DNA from: an uncultured Pelagibacteraceae bacterium
GTDB taxonomy: Bacteria; Pseudomonadota; Alphaproteobacteria; Pelagibacterales; Pelagibacteraceae
Direction: 5' to 3'
Length of the DNA: 58,895 nt
NCBI GenBank assembly: GCA_902623215.1
Contig: CACNSS010000006.1
Coordinates: 1 to 58,895, forward strand
Shown: piece after piece, positions 34,494-43,692 of the stretch
Layout: every line of letters starts with the position of its first letter
How positions within the stretch are numbered: the stretch's first letter is position 1
Translations under genes and position numbers: made by a program
Notes under the pieces: model-generated
The model's input: only the letters and a program-made list of their open reading frames with translations
Told to the model about the DNA's origin: nothing
The model's database searches: none

Positions 34494-35375
34494 ATGATCA
34501 AAAAAGTAAAAATTGGAATTATTCAGAGTAAAATTTCAGATAATTTTAAAAAAAATTTAATTTCAGCTATAAAAAATATAAAGAAAGCAGCATCAAAAAA
34601 AGCTAAGATAATTTGTATGCCAGAACTGTTTTTATCAAGTTATTTTTGTCAAACAGAAAGTCATTCTAATTTTAAGCTAGCAGAAAAAATACCAGGTAAA
34701 ACTACAAAAATATTTTGTGAATTAGCAAAAGAATTACAAATAGTATTAATGATTTCATTATTTGAAAAAAAAACGCACGGTTTCTATCATAATACTAGTA
34801 TTGTTATTAGTGAAAAAGGTAAAATTTTATCTAAATATAGAAAAATGCATATTCCAGATGATCCTGGTTATTATGAGAAATTTTATTTCACTCCTGGCGA
34901 TTTAGGTTTTAAATCTGTAAAAACTAAGTTTGGTAAAATTGGACCTTTGATATGTTGGGATCAGTGGTTTCCTGAAGCAGCAAGGTTAACTGCACTAAAA
35001 GGTGCACAAATAATTTTTTACCCTACTGCCATTGGTTGGCATCCTAAAGAAAAAAGGGAATTTGGAAAAACTCAATTAAACTCTTGGATAACAATGCAAA
35101 AATCTCACGCAATTGCAAACGGCACTTATGTGGTTGCAGTAAATAGAGTTGGTGTTGAAAAAAAAGGAAATAAAAAAATAGAGTTTTGGGGAAACTCAAT
35201 GATAATTGATCCAAATGGAGAAATAATTGGAGAACTAGGCAATAAAAAAGAGGAAATATTAATCCGTGAAATAGATTACAAAAAAATTGATACCACTAGA
35301 GAACATTGGCCCTTTTTAAGAGATAGAAGAATCGACTTTTATAAAGGTATACTAAAAAATCCTGTAGATGAGTGA
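34494..35375 (+). CDS. aguB: N-carbamoylputrescine amidase (nitrilase superfamily)
   Basis: A 293-residue carbon-nitrogen hydrolase with the Glu-Lys-Cys triad: IICMPELFLSSYF (Glu about 43), SKYRKMHIPDDPGYYEKF (Lys about 116) and GPLICWDQWFPEAARL (Cys about 153). The segment PDDPGYYEKFYFTPGD and the WDQWFPEAAR motif are typical of N-carbamoylputrescine amidase, which releases putrescine, CO2 and ammonia. The following gene, overlapping by 8 bp, is agmatine deiminase, which makes its substrate. Together they form the second route to putrescine in this operon. Confidence 0.92.
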   Translation: MIKKVKIGIIQSKISDNFKKNLISAIKNIKKAASKKAKIICMPELFLSSYFCQTESHSNFKLAEKIPGKTTKIFCELAKELQIVLMISLFEKKTHGFYHNTSIVISEKGKILSKYRKMHIPDDPGYYEKFYFTPGDLGFKSVKTKFGKIGPLICWDQWFPEAARLTALKGAQIIFYPTAIGWHPKEKREFGKTQLNSWITMQKSHAIANGTYVVAVNRVGVEKKGNKKIEFWGNSMIIDPNGEIIGELGNKKEEILIREIDYKKIDTTREHWPFLRDRRIDFYKGILKNPVDE

Positions 35376-36420
35376 GGAGCTTAAAAAATTCAGAATGCCT
35401 GCTGAATGGGAACCTCAAAAATCAGTCTGGATTGCTTGGCCATATAATAAAAATGATTGGCCAGGTTTATATAAATTTATTCCTAAAGTAATTTTAGAAA
35501 TTATATTTATTATTTCAAAAAGTCTTAAAGTTAATTTGATTGTTAACAAAAAAATAACAAATATTAAAAAGCTAATAATTTCTAATAATATCACTAATAT
35601 TAAATTTCATAATATTAAAACTGATAGAATATGGTTAAGGGACTCTGGGCCAATATTTATAACAAATAGAAAGGGAAATAAAAAAATGATTTTAAATTTT
35701 GGTTTTAATGGATGGTCAAAATACAGTAATTACAAAAATGACAATAAAATCAATGAAAATATCAGTAAAATTTCTAATTTGGAAAAGATTGATCCAATAA
35801 TTAAAAAAAATGGAAAAACTAAAAAAATAATAATGGAGGGAGGTGCATTTGATGTAAATGGCTCAGGATCAATTCTATTAACTGAGGAGTGTTTATTAAG
35901 TAAAACTCAGGAAAGAAATAAAGATTTTATCAAAAAAGATTACGAGGAACTATTTAGAAGATATTTAAATATAAAAAACTTTATATGGCTTAAAAAAGGG
36001 ATTGCGGGTGATGATACACACGGACATGTTGACGACATAACGAGATTTGTCTCTAGAAATACAATTATGACCGCGTTTGAGACTAATAAGAAAGATAAAA
36101 ATTACAAAAACTTAAGTGAAAATTTGAAAATTTTGAAAGAAAGTAAAAATGAGAAAGGGAAAAAATTTAAAATCATAAAGGTACCTATGCCATCGCCTAT
36201 CTATATCAAGAACACAAGAGTTCCTGCGAGTTATTTGAATTTTTATATTTGTAATAAAAAAGTACTACTTCCAATATTTAAAGTTAAAGAAGATATTATC
36301 GCTATTAAAATATTCAAAAATTTTTTTAGAAAAAAGAAAGTTCAAACAGTTGATTGCAGTAAATTGATATGGGGATTTGGTGCAATTCACTGCATGACGC
36401 AACAAGAACCTAAAATTTAG
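35368..36420 (+). CDS. aguA: Agmatine deiminase
   Basis: A peptidyl-arginine-deiminase-fold enzyme of 350 residues that turns agmatine into N-carbamoylputrescine plus ammonia. It opens FRMPAEWEPQKSVWIAWPYN. RIWLRDSGPIF carries the first substrate-binding residues, and IMEGGAFDVNGSGS, AGDDTHGHVDDITRF (catalytic His/Asp) and GAIHCMTQQEP (nucleophilic Cys near residue 344) are all present. It is the last gene of the polyamine operon and ends 1 bp from the convergent yhhQ gene, with no room for a terminator. No arginine decarboxylase is seen, so agmatine must come from elsewhere in the genome or from seawater. Confidence 0.92.
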   Translation: MSEELKKFRMPAEWEPQKSVWIAWPYNKNDWPGLYKFIPKVILEIIFIISKSLKVNLIVNKKITNIKKLIISNNITNIKFHNIKTDRIWLRDSGPIFITNRKGNKKMILNFGFNGWSKYSNYKNDNKINENISKISNLEKIDPIIKKNGKTKKIIMEGGAFDVNGSGSILLTEECLLSKTQERNKDFIKKDYEELFRRYLNIKNFIWLKKGIAGDDTHGHVDDITRFVSRNTIMTAFETNKKDKNYKNLSENLKILKESKNEKGKKFKIIKVPMPSPIYIKNTRVPASYLNFYICNKKVLLPIFKVKEDIIAIKIFKNFFRKKKVQTVDCSKLIWGFGAIHCMTQQEPKI

Positions 36421-36969
36421 TTAGGCTGCTTTTAATGTACCTAATAGTAGTCTAAAAGGTATAAGCATAACTAAGGCAACAAAAATTTTAACTGCTAAAT
36501 CTCCTAATGAAAGAGTGGTCCAAGGTATTCCTGTTCCATAAAATGATATTGAGAAGAACAGAAAAGTATCTACTGTTGAGCCAATTAAAGACGATGTTAA
36601 AGGAGCTATGTACCATTTTCTTTTTCTCAACTGATCAAAAATTTGAACGTCTAAAAGTTGGGCAATTATAAATGCTGTCCCTGATCCTAATGCAATTCTT
36701 ATTGAAATGAGATCAGTAAAATTTGTCGAGAATACTAATGTAAACAAAATTCCTATGGTAAAACCAATATATACAATCTTTCTAGCCACAATTTTTCCAA
36801 AAGATCTATTGGCCAAGTCTGTGATTAAAAAGGCAATGGGATAACTAAAAGCACCATAAGTTAATAGCTCTTCTAAACCATAATAGTTAATTGGGAACTG
36901 AACTAAGTAGTTTGAGGCTAAAACTACAACTCCCATAATCAATGAGAGTAACAAAAATAATTTATTCAT
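36421..36969 (-). CDS. yhhQ: Queuosine precursor transporter, YhhQ/VUT family
   Basis: A 182-residue inner-membrane protein with six helices. LITDLANRSFGKIVARKIVY (about residues 49-68) and SSLIGSTVDTFLFFSISF (about 125-142) are the family's charged signatures. YhhQ imports 7-cyano-7-deazaguanine, a precursor of queuosine in tRNA. The start overlaps the rpmB stop by 1 bp, so it is translated from the rpmB transcript. That implies constitutive expression with ribosomal protein L28. Queuosine synthesis genes are not in the window. Confidence 0.88.
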   Translation of the reverse strand: MNKLFLLLSLIMGVVVLASNYLVQFPINYYGLEELLTYGAFSYPIAFLITDLANRSFGKIVARKIVYIGFTIGILFTLVFSTNFTDLISIRIALGSGTAFIIAQLLDVQIFDQLRKRKWYIAPLTSSLIGSTVDTFLFFSISFYGTGIPWTTLSLGDLAVKIFVALVMLIPFRLLLGTLKAA

Positions 36970-37283
36970 TAGGTATTTTTAGATTGGATTATTTTTTTTT
37001 GAAATGGTGATTTAATTAAAAGGCTTTTTTTTAATTTTTTCAATCTTGGTGATAGATTTTTATTTTTTACAGTCTTTAAAAATTCGTCAAAGCTTCCTTT
37101 CTTGTCAACTGATCTTACTCCAGCATTGCTGACTGTTAATTTTAAACTTCTTTTTAAAAGTTCACTGGTAAACTTAACTTTTTTTAAATTTGGTAAAAAT
37201 CTTCTTTTTGTCTTATTGTTAGCGTGACTAACATTATGACCTTTCATCGGAATTTTCCCAGTAAGTTCACATTTTTTTGACAT
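36969..37283 (-). CDS. rpmB: 50S ribosomal protein L28
   Basis: Ribosomal protein L28. The start [20 protein letters not shown] (residues 1-20) and the following [12 protein letters not shown] match the family exactly; alphaproteobacterial L28 is about 97-105 residues and this one is 104. The C-terminal 25 residues are a Lys-rich extension. A good sigma-70 promoter (37295-37323) lies so close that the transcript should start within about 10 nt of the ATG, and no Shine-Dalgarno sequence is present. The gene is followed by yhhQ with a 1 bp overlap. Confidence 0.96.
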   Translation of the reverse strand: MSKKCELTGKIPMKGHNVSHANNKTKRRFLPNLKKVKFTSELLKRSLKLTVSNAGVRSVDKKGSFDEFLKTVKNKNLSPRLKKLKKSLLIKSPFQKKIIQSKNT

Positions 37284-37294
37284 AATAGATCGAC

Positions 37295-37323
37295 TATATA
37301 AGATTAGAAAATGCTTGCGTCAA
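37295..37323 (-). promoter_or_regulatory. Sigma-70 promoter for rpmB, very close to the start codon
   Basis: On the minus strand TTGACG (37318-37323) and TATATA (37295-37300) are separated by exactly 17 nt. The -10 box ends 11 nt before the rpmB ATG. Initiation 5-9 nt after the -10 would leave a leader of only about 3-7 nt, so the mRNA may be nearly leaderless. Confidence 0.65.
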
Positions 37324-37341
37324 GTTTATAAAATTTGAATC

Positions 37342-38388
37342 TTATTTTTTTCCTATAATTTCTGAGAAATTTTTAACACCGTCTTTTATCAGTAATTCTT
37401 TAAGCTCTTTTTTAATTAAATTTACAATATTAGGTCCTCTATAAACCATTCCTGTGTAAAGTTGAACATAATTAGCACCCGCTAAAAATTTTTCATAAGC
37501 GCTTTTTCCTGAATCAACTCCACCAACTCCTATAATTTTAATTCTTCCATTGAGAATTTTGTAAAATTTATTAATTAAATCAGTAGATTTTTCCTCAATT
37601 GGTTTTCCAGATAGACCCCCTTTTTGATGCTTTTGTATATTATTTAAATTATCTCTAGTTGAGTCTGAAGTATTTGAAATAATAACAACCTCAATGTTAT
37701 TATTTAATAATATATCTGAAATGTTATTAATTTCTTTATCTTCTATATCTGGAGAAACTTTTACTGCTAATGGAACTGCTGAATTTAATTCTTTTTTTTC
37801 ATTCTCTATTTCTTTTAACAATTCATTTAATTTTGATTCATCGTGAAAATTTCTTAAATCTTCAGTATTTGGTGAAGAAATATTTATAGTAATATAATCG
37901 GCAACATTGTGGAACGTTTTAAGACACTTTAAATAGTCCTCAAGTCTATTTTTAGTATCTTTATTTGGTCCAATATTTATACCTAGTAAACCAATTTGTT
38001 TATTAGATTTAATTCTATGAACTATATTTTCTGCACCAGAGTTATTAAAGCCAAGTCTATTTATTAATGCCTCATCCTCTTCTAATCTAAATACTCTTGG
38101 TTTAGGATTTCCGTATTGCTGTAAAGGAGTTATAGTGCCTACCTCCACAAATCCGAACCCCAATTTAAATAATGAATTATATACTTCAGCATTTTTATCA
38201 AAACCTGCTGCCATGCCAATAGGATTTTCTAATTTTTTATTAAATAATTTTGTTTCAAACAAGGGATTATTTTTTTCACGATCTAAAATATTTGGAATAA
38301 AATTAAATTTTAGTGATTTTATAGCCAAATTATGGGCTGTCTCTGGATCTAATTTAAAAATCAAAGATCTTAAATTTGAAAACATCAT
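37342..38388 (-). CDS. pyrD: Dihydroorotate dehydrogenase (quinone), class 2
   Basis: PyrD oxidises dihydroorotate to orotate, passing electrons to quinone at the inner membrane. The 348-residue length and N-terminal helix (about residues 1-30, including LDPETAHNLAIKSLKF) mark class 2. Family blocks are NPIGMAAGFDKNAEVYN (about 56-72), GFVEVGTITPLQQYGNPKPR (about 78-97), INISSPNTEDLRNF (about 169-182, catalytic Ser region), and GVGGVDSGKSAYEKFLAGA for FMN. It overlaps lysK by 4 bp (ATGA). A double ATG is present at the start; the first fits the overlap. Confidence 0.95.
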   Translation of the reverse strand: MMFSNLRSLIFKLDPETAHNLAIKSLKFNFIPNILDREKNNPLFETKLFNKKLENPIGMAAGFDKNAEVYNSLFKLGFGFVEVGTITPLQQYGNPKPRVFRLEEDEALINRLGFNNSGAENIVHRIKSNKQIGLLGINIGPNKDTKNRLEDYLKCLKTFHNVADYITINISSPNTEDLRNFHDESKLNELLKEIENEKKELNSAVPLAVKVSPDIEDKEINNISDILLNNNIEVVIISNTSDSTRDNLNNIQKHQKGGLSGKPIEEKSTDLINKFYKILNGRIKIIGVGGVDSGKSAYEKFLAGANYVQLYTGMVYRGPNIVNLIKKELKELLIKDGVKNFSEIIGKK

Positions 38389-39947
38389 TTTACTCTTTTT
38401 TGTATAAGATCTTTTGTTTCTTGGACACCAAAAAAACTTATGAAAAATCCCATACGTGGTCCATTTTGGTCACCAAAAACAACCTCATAAATTAATTTAA
38501 ACCAGTCTCTTAAATTTTTTGAGTATCCATTTTCTTTACCAGTTGAATAAATCAATGTTTGGATATCCTCTGGTGACATTTCATCATTACAATTATCTAA
38601 TGTACTAACTAAAGCTTTAAGTGCAATTTTTTCATCATTATTGGGTATTTTATATTTTTTTTGTTTTTTTATGACATCGTTAAAATATTTAATTGCATAT
38701 CCTACTAAATCATTAAAAATTGGATAATCTTTTTCCTCAATATCTTTTTTATATTTCTTTACAAATTTCCATAGAAGCTCTTTATTATCAGCATTACTTG
38801 TTTCAACAAGATTTAAAAGCATTGAAAAAGACATTATCATTTTTTCTTCAGGAACTTTGCTATCATGTACATGCCATACAGGATTCATTAACAACTTGAA
38901 ATCATCTTGATTTTTCGCCTTATCCATTAATTCTAGATATTCATCAACAGTTTTTGAAACAATTTCTTTATAGAGTTTTTTAGCTCTTTTGGGATTTTGA
39001 TACATATATAAAGAGAGACTTTCTGGTGAAGCATATTTTAGCCATTGATCAATCGTGATTCCATTTCCCTTTGATTTAGAAATTTTCTCCCCTTTTTCAT
39101 CCAAAAATAATTCATAAGCGAATCCAGATGGGTTTGTTTTTCCTATTAGTTTTATTATTTTTGAAGATAAAATCGCGCTCTCAATAAGATCTTTACCATA
39201 CATTTCAAAATCTACATCTAAAGCATACCATCTCATCGCCCAATCTACTTTCCATTGAAGCTTGCAATTACCATCTAGAATACTCATCTCTAAATCTTTC
39301 CCAATATTATCAAAAATTATTATCGATTTTTCCTTATTTATTTCTTTCATCGGTATTTCTAAAACATGACCTGTATCAGGACAAATAGGTAAAAAGGGAC
39401 AATATGTTTTCTGACGCTCCTTTCCCAAGGTAGGCAATATAATATTCATAATTCCATCATAATTTTTTAAAATTTCTTGAAGTGATGAATTAAAAAAACC
39501 TGACTTGTAGAGTTTTGTTGAACTTTTAAAACTATATTTAAAGTTAAAATTATCTAAAAAATTTTTAAGCATCTGATTATTATGCTCTCCAAAGCTATCA
39601 AACTTTTTAAACGGGTCTGGAACTTTAGTTAGCGGTTTATGTAAGTTTTCTTCAAGCAAATCTTTATTCGGTACATTATCTGGAACTTTTCTAAGTCCAT
39701 CCATATCATCAGAAAAAGTAATAATTTCAGTAGGAAGATCGGTAAGATGTTTTAAAGCATTAACAATCATTGAGGTTCTAGCAACTTCACCAAACGTTCC
39801 TATGTGAGGAAGTCCACTAGGGCCGTAACCTGTTTGTAGAGTAATTTTACCTTTTTTTTCGATTATGGACTTTCTTTCTCGAAGCATTTTTTTTGCCTCA
39901 ACAAAAGGCCATGCACTTGTTTTGTCTAAATTTTCTTTTTTTATCAT
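38385..39947 (-). CDS. lysK: Lysyl-tRNA synthetase, class I
   Basis: A 520-residue class I LysRS, the form found in archaea and in many alphaproteobacteria in place of the class II enzyme. The HIGH motif is GPSGLPHIGTFGEV (about residues 44-57) and the KMSKS motif is GEKISKSKGNG (about 287-297). The alpha-helical anticodon-binding domain forms the last 150 residues. It charges tRNA-Lys in the cytosol. It is the first gene of the lysK-pyrD pair, divergent from trkH with 88 bp between starts. Nothing in it looks degenerate. Confidence 0.95.
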   Translation of the reverse strand: MIKKENLDKTSAWPFVEAKKMLRERKSIIEKKGKITLQTGYGPSGLPHIGTFGEVARTSMIVNALKHLTDLPTEIITFSDDMDGLRKVPDNVPNKDLLEENLHKPLTKVPDPFKKFDSFGEHNNQMLKNFLDNFNFKYSFKSSTKLYKSGFFNSSLQEILKNYDGIMNIILPTLGKERQKTYCPFLPICPDTGHVLEIPMKEINKEKSIIIFDNIGKDLEMSILDGNCKLQWKVDWAMRWYALDVDFEMYGKDLIESAILSSKIIKLIGKTNPSGFAYELFLDEKGEKISKSKGNGITIDQWLKYASPESLSLYMYQNPKRAKKLYKEIVSKTVDEYLELMDKAKNQDDFKLLMNPVWHVHDSKVPEEKMIMSFSMLLNLVETSNADNKELLWKFVKKYKKDIEEKDYPIFNDLVGYAIKYFNDVIKKQKKYKIPNNDEKIALKALVSTLDNCNDEMSPEDIQTLIYSTGKENGYSKNLRDWFKLIYEVVFGDQNGPRMGFFISFFGVQETKDLIQKRVK

Positions 39948-40035
39948 TAATTAACTTAATAAATTCTCTAAATTACGAACAACTTAATTCTTATAGAGTT
40001 GAAATTTATTTACCATAAAATAGTGTTCTTTCAAA

Positions 40036-41475
40036 ATGTCTAATTATAAAACTGTTTTTTTTACACTTGGAATTCTGCAAATAATACTCGGAATTTTTAT
40101 GTTCATTCCAGTTGGTGTGCAATTTTTATATAATGAAATTGATTCCTCCTTTTTTGGTGCTTCAATAGTAACAATTATTTTTGGAATTTTATTTTTTCTA
40201 TCAAACCTAGATCACAATAAAAAATTAAATCTTCAGCAGGCCTTTTTGTTAACAGCTTTGTCTTGGTTAAGTATTGCTATATTTGGTTCACTTCCATTTT
40301 TGTTCTCAAGTATTAATTTTTCATTTACAAATGCATTTTTTGAGAGCATGTCTGGTATCACTACTACAGGCTCTACTATTATTTCTAACCTTGAGAATAT
40401 GCCAAGGAGTATTTTATTATGGAGAGCGTTACTTCAGTGGTTAGGTGGCATTGGTATCATTGTAATGGCAATCACATTGATGCCAATTATGAATGTTGGT
40501 GGTATGCAGCTTTTTAAAATTTCAAATAATGACTCATCTGAAAAAATCCTACCTAAATCAAAAGAAATAGCATTAAGATTAATATTTATTTACACAACAC
40601 TAACAATATTTTGCGCAACGTCTTACAAAATCTTTGGGATGAATTTCTTCGATAGTATAACTCATTCTATGACTACAATAGCTACTGGTGGATTTTCGAA
40701 CTATAATGAGTCGTTAGGTTTCTTTAATAATAGATTTATCGAAAGTTCAGCAATAATTTTCATATTATTAGGGAGTATTCCTTTTATTTCCTACATAAAA
40801 TTTTTAAATGGAGATAGAGGAATTTTTTTCAAAGATATACAAATTAAAACTTTCTTAAAAATAATCTTTTTTTCAATAGTAATTTTATCCATTTATCTTA
40901 ATTTTAATGGGTCAATTGAATTTGATTTTATTGCAGTGTTATTTAATGTAATTTCAATATTAACTGGTACAGGTTATGTTAATGCTCAATTTGATAGTTG
41001 GGGAAGTTTTTCACTCGTATTGTTCTTAATATTAATGTTTATAGGTGGTTGTGCAGGTTCGACAACATGTGGTGTTAAAATATTTAGAATCCAAATTTTA
41101 TACTCTTTTGTGATTAATAATTTAAAAAAAATTATTTATCCAAAAGGAGTTTTTATTCTTAAATATGATCAAAACCCAATCGATAATAAATTTATTTCGT
41201 CAATAATTTCTTTTATTTATTTATATCTAGTTATATTTTTTCTTTTGGCTGTTATGCTATCTTTAACTGGACTAGATTTTGTGACTTCAATTTCTGGAGC
41301 AGCTACATCAATATCCAATGTTGGACCAGGTTTAGGTTCAACTATAGGTCCCAATGGGGATTTTTCCTCAATACCAAACATATCAAAATGGATATTGTGT
41401 TTGGGAATGATTCTAGGAAGACTAGAATTATTTGCAATATTGGTTTTATTTTTACCCTCATTCTGGAGAAATTAA
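40036..41475 (+). CDS. trkH: Trk-type potassium uptake channel subunit
   Basis: A 479-residue membrane protein with the four pore-loop repeats of TrkH/KtrB channels. The first filter loop is ESMSGITTTGSTIISNLENM (about residues 104-123), followed by LLQWLGGIGIIVMAITLMP; the second is TTIATGGFSNYNES, the third ILTGTGYVNAQF with GGCAGSTTCGVKI, and the fourth AATSISNVGPGLG. The glycines of each filter are kept, so it should conduct K+. The regulatory TrkA subunit is not in the window. The next gene, ampG, begins 3 bp later. Confidence 0.93.
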   Translation: MSNYKTVFFTLGILQIILGIFMFIPVGVQFLYNEIDSSFFGASIVTIIFGILFFLSNLDHNKKLNLQQAFLLTALSWLSIAIFGSLPFLFSSINFSFTNAFFESMSGITTTGSTIISNLENMPRSILLWRALLQWLGGIGIIVMAITLMPIMNVGGMQLFKISNNDSSEKILPKSKEIALRLIFIYTTLTIFCATSYKIFGMNFFDSITHSMTTIATGGFSNYNESLGFFNNRFIESSAIIFILLGSIPFISYIKFLNGDRGIFFKDIQIKTFLKIIFFSIVILSIYLNFNGSIEFDFIAVLFNVISILTGTGYVNAQFDSWGSFSLVLFLILMFIGGCAGSTTCGVKIFRIQILYSFVINNLKKIIYPKGVFILKYDQNPIDNKFISSIISFIYLYLVIFFLLAVMLSLTGLDFVTSISGAATSISNVGPGLGSTIGPNGDFSSIPNISKWILCLGMILGRLELFAILVLFLPSFWRN

Positions 41476-41478
41476 ATT

Positions 41479-42939
41479 ATGAAAAATATTAATATTTTTT
41501 TTGAAAAAAAACCTTTAAAGATGATTTGTTTAGGATTTTCATCTGGGCTTCCAATATTATTGGTTTTTTCAACCCTTTCGGTTTGGCTTGTTAAAGCAGG
41601 AATAAGTAGGAGCACTGTAACATTATTCAGCTGGGCAGGATTCGCGTATGCATTTAAATATCTATGGTCACCACTTGTAGATAATTACAAATTACCAATG
41701 TTTAAAAAATTTGGTCATAGAAGAAGCTGGCTCTTGTTTTCTCAATTTTTAATTATTACTGCATTAATATTAACTGCATTTACAGATCCTAAGGAAAGTC
41801 TGTTTTTTACTGCTTTATTCATAACAATTCTAGCCTTTTTTAGTGCAACTCAAGATATTCTCATTGATGCTTTTAGAATTGAGTCCGCTCCACAATCTTT
41901 GCAAGGTCCTTTATCGTCTATGTATATCGCTGGTTATAGAATTGCGATGCTTGTTGCAGGTGCTGGAAGTTTATGGTTAGCATCCTTTTTCGGGACTGAG
42001 ATCTATGACCAAAATGTATGGAAAAAAGTTTATCTAATTATGTCTTTGTTCATGTTCGTTGGAGTTTTTGCAACTTTCATCTCAGATGAGCCAAAATTAA
42101 AAAGAAATTTAAATTCTGACAATCATGTAAAATTTCTAATAACTATCTTTATTGCTGTTATAGGTTTTATTTATTTGTACTCAGTTATGGATAGTCCTTT
42201 TGAAAAAAAGGATGTTTTAATAAATTTTTTATTTTCATTATCAAGATTAATAATCTGTTTTGTTTTTTCGTATTTGATAATTTCTTTACTTGTATTAATT
42301 CGATTTGCTCCCAAAAATAAAATTTCAAAGAGTTATATGGGTCCAATTTTAAATTTTATTCAAAGATATGGAAAATTTGCATTTTTAATACTTATTTTAA
42401 TTTCGCTATATAGAATTGCTGATATCGTAATGGGGGTTATGGCAAATATATTCTATTTAGAAAAAGGTTATAAAATTTCAGACATTGCAACTTATTCAAA
42501 ATTTTTTGGAGTTTTTGCTACAATATTTGGTGGATTTGTTGGAGGTTATTGCTCATATAAATTTGGTACAATGAAATGCTTATTCTTTGGTGCCTTGATT
42601 GCTGCTTTAAGTAATCTGTTGTTTGCATGGTTAGCAGTATCTCCAATCAGCATTAACTTTTTAATTGCGGTGATAACAGCTGATAACATATCTAGTGGAT
42701 TTGCTGGAGCTGCCTTTGTAATTTATTTATCGGGCTTAACTTCAATAAAGTTTACTGCAACACAATATGCTTTGTTCAGCTCTATCATGTTGTTTTTACC
42801 CAAGTTAATTGCGGGGTATGCTGGTAGCTGGGTTGATATTATGGGATATCCATATTTTTTTTCTTTAACTGCTCTTTTAGGATTACCTGTTCTCATTTTG
42901 ATTATTTGGATCAGTAAAGTGGCACCAGTAAAAAATTGA
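41479..42939 (+). CDS. ampG: AmpG-like muropeptide permease (MFS)
   Basis: A 486-residue major-facilitator protein with about 12-14 helices. The N-terminus LGFSSGLPILLVFSTLSVWL and YAFKYLWSPLVDNY (about residues 56-69), the FFSATQDILIDAFRIE block (about 117-132) and SPISINFLIAVITADNISSGFAG match AmpG. AmpG imports GlcNAc-anhydroMurNAc peptides for recycling. The next gene, abutting, encodes an NlpC/P60 peptidoglycan peptidase, and amgK/murU lie 18 kb away, so a muropeptide role fits. Other substrates of the family cannot be excluded. Confidence 0.87.
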   Translation: MKNINIFFEKKPLKMICLGFSSGLPILLVFSTLSVWLVKAGISRSTVTLFSWAGFAYAFKYLWSPLVDNYKLPMFKKFGHRRSWLLFSQFLIITALILTAFTDPKESLFFTALFITILAFFSATQDILIDAFRIESAPQSLQGPLSSMYIAGYRIAMLVAGAGSLWLASFFGTEIYDQNVWKKVYLIMSLFMFVGVFATFISDEPKLKRNLNSDNHVKFLITIFIAVIGFIYLYSVMDSPFEKKDVLINFLFSLSRLIICFVFSYLIISLLVLIRFAPKNKISKSYMGPILNFIQRYGKFAFLILILISLYRIADIVMGVMANIFYLEKGYKISDIATYSKFFGVFATIFGGFVGGYCSYKFGTMKCLFFGALIAALSNLLFAWLAVSPISINFLIAVITADNISSGFAGAAFVIYLSGLTSIKFTATQYALFSSIMLFLPKLIAGYAGSWVDIMGYPYFFSLTALLGLPVLILIIWISKVAPVKN

Positions 42940-43692
42940 ATGAGATACAATTTCTTAAATACATCCATATCTAACTTGTATACTAAACCATCTAGTAAGG
43001 CAGAAGTTAGTTCTCAAATAATATACGGAGAAAAATTTAAAATATTATCAAAGAAAAAAAGTTGGGTAAAAATTAAAACTAGTTATGACAAATATGTAGG
43101 GTTTATAAAAAATAATAATTTTAAAAAAAAATTTAAACCGACAAAAAAAGTTTATAAGTTAAAAGCAAGAATTTACAAAAAAGTAAATAAAAAATTTTTA
43201 CCAACTAATCAATTTTTATATTTTGCTTCAGGAATATCTGTAATTGGTAAAAATAAAGCTTTTGTCCAATTTGAAGATAATAAATGGTTAAAAAATAGGG
43301 ATTTAAGAGAAATTACACATTTTGAAAAAAATTATAAAAAAATTTTAAGATTATTTTTAAATTCTAAATATAAATGGGGTGGTAAGACAGCTGAAGGTAT
43401 TGATTGTTCCGCGTTAATACAAATATACTATTATTACAATAGAACTTTTTTTCCTAGAGATACAAAAGATCAAGTGAAATATTGTAAAAAGAAAATAAGT
43501 AAAAATTTGTCAAAGGGAGATATCGTCTTTTGGAAAGGACATGTTGGAATGTGTCTTAATAAACATCAATTTATTCATGCTTATGGTCCCAGAAAAAAAG
43601 TTGTAATAATGCCAACAAAATTTACTATTATGTTGATTGATAAAACAGCTAATTTAAATATTATAAAAATTAGTAATATTAAAAAATATTAA
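42940..43692 (+). CDS. NlpC/P60 family cell-wall peptidase with SH3-like domains
   Basis: A 250-residue protein. Residues about 1-55 and 65-130 look like two bacterial SH3 domains (LYTKPSSKAEVSSQIIYGE, WVKIKTSYDKYVGFIKNNN). The NlpC/P60 domain has the nucleophile in GIDCSALIQIYYYY (Cys about 156) and the histidine in GDIVFWKGHVGMC (about 201), plus HQFIHAYGPRKKV. There is no signal peptide, so it is likely cytosolic and would cut peptides from recycled muropeptides, as in the related dipeptidyl-peptidase VI. It abuts ampG with no gap. The last 4 bp overlap the convergent tyrA gene. Confidence 0.87.
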   Translation: MRYNFLNTSISNLYTKPSSKAEVSSQIIYGEKFKILSKKKSWVKIKTSYDKYVGFIKNNNFKKKFKPTKKVYKLKARIYKKVNKKFLPTNQFLYFASGISVIGKNKAFVQFEDNKWLKNRDLREITHFEKNYKKILRLFLNSKYKWGGKTAEGIDCSALIQIYYYYNRTFFPRDTKDQVKYCKKKISKNLSKGDIVFWKGHVGMCLNKHQFIHAYGPRKKVVIMPTKFTIMLIDKTANLNIIKISNIKKY

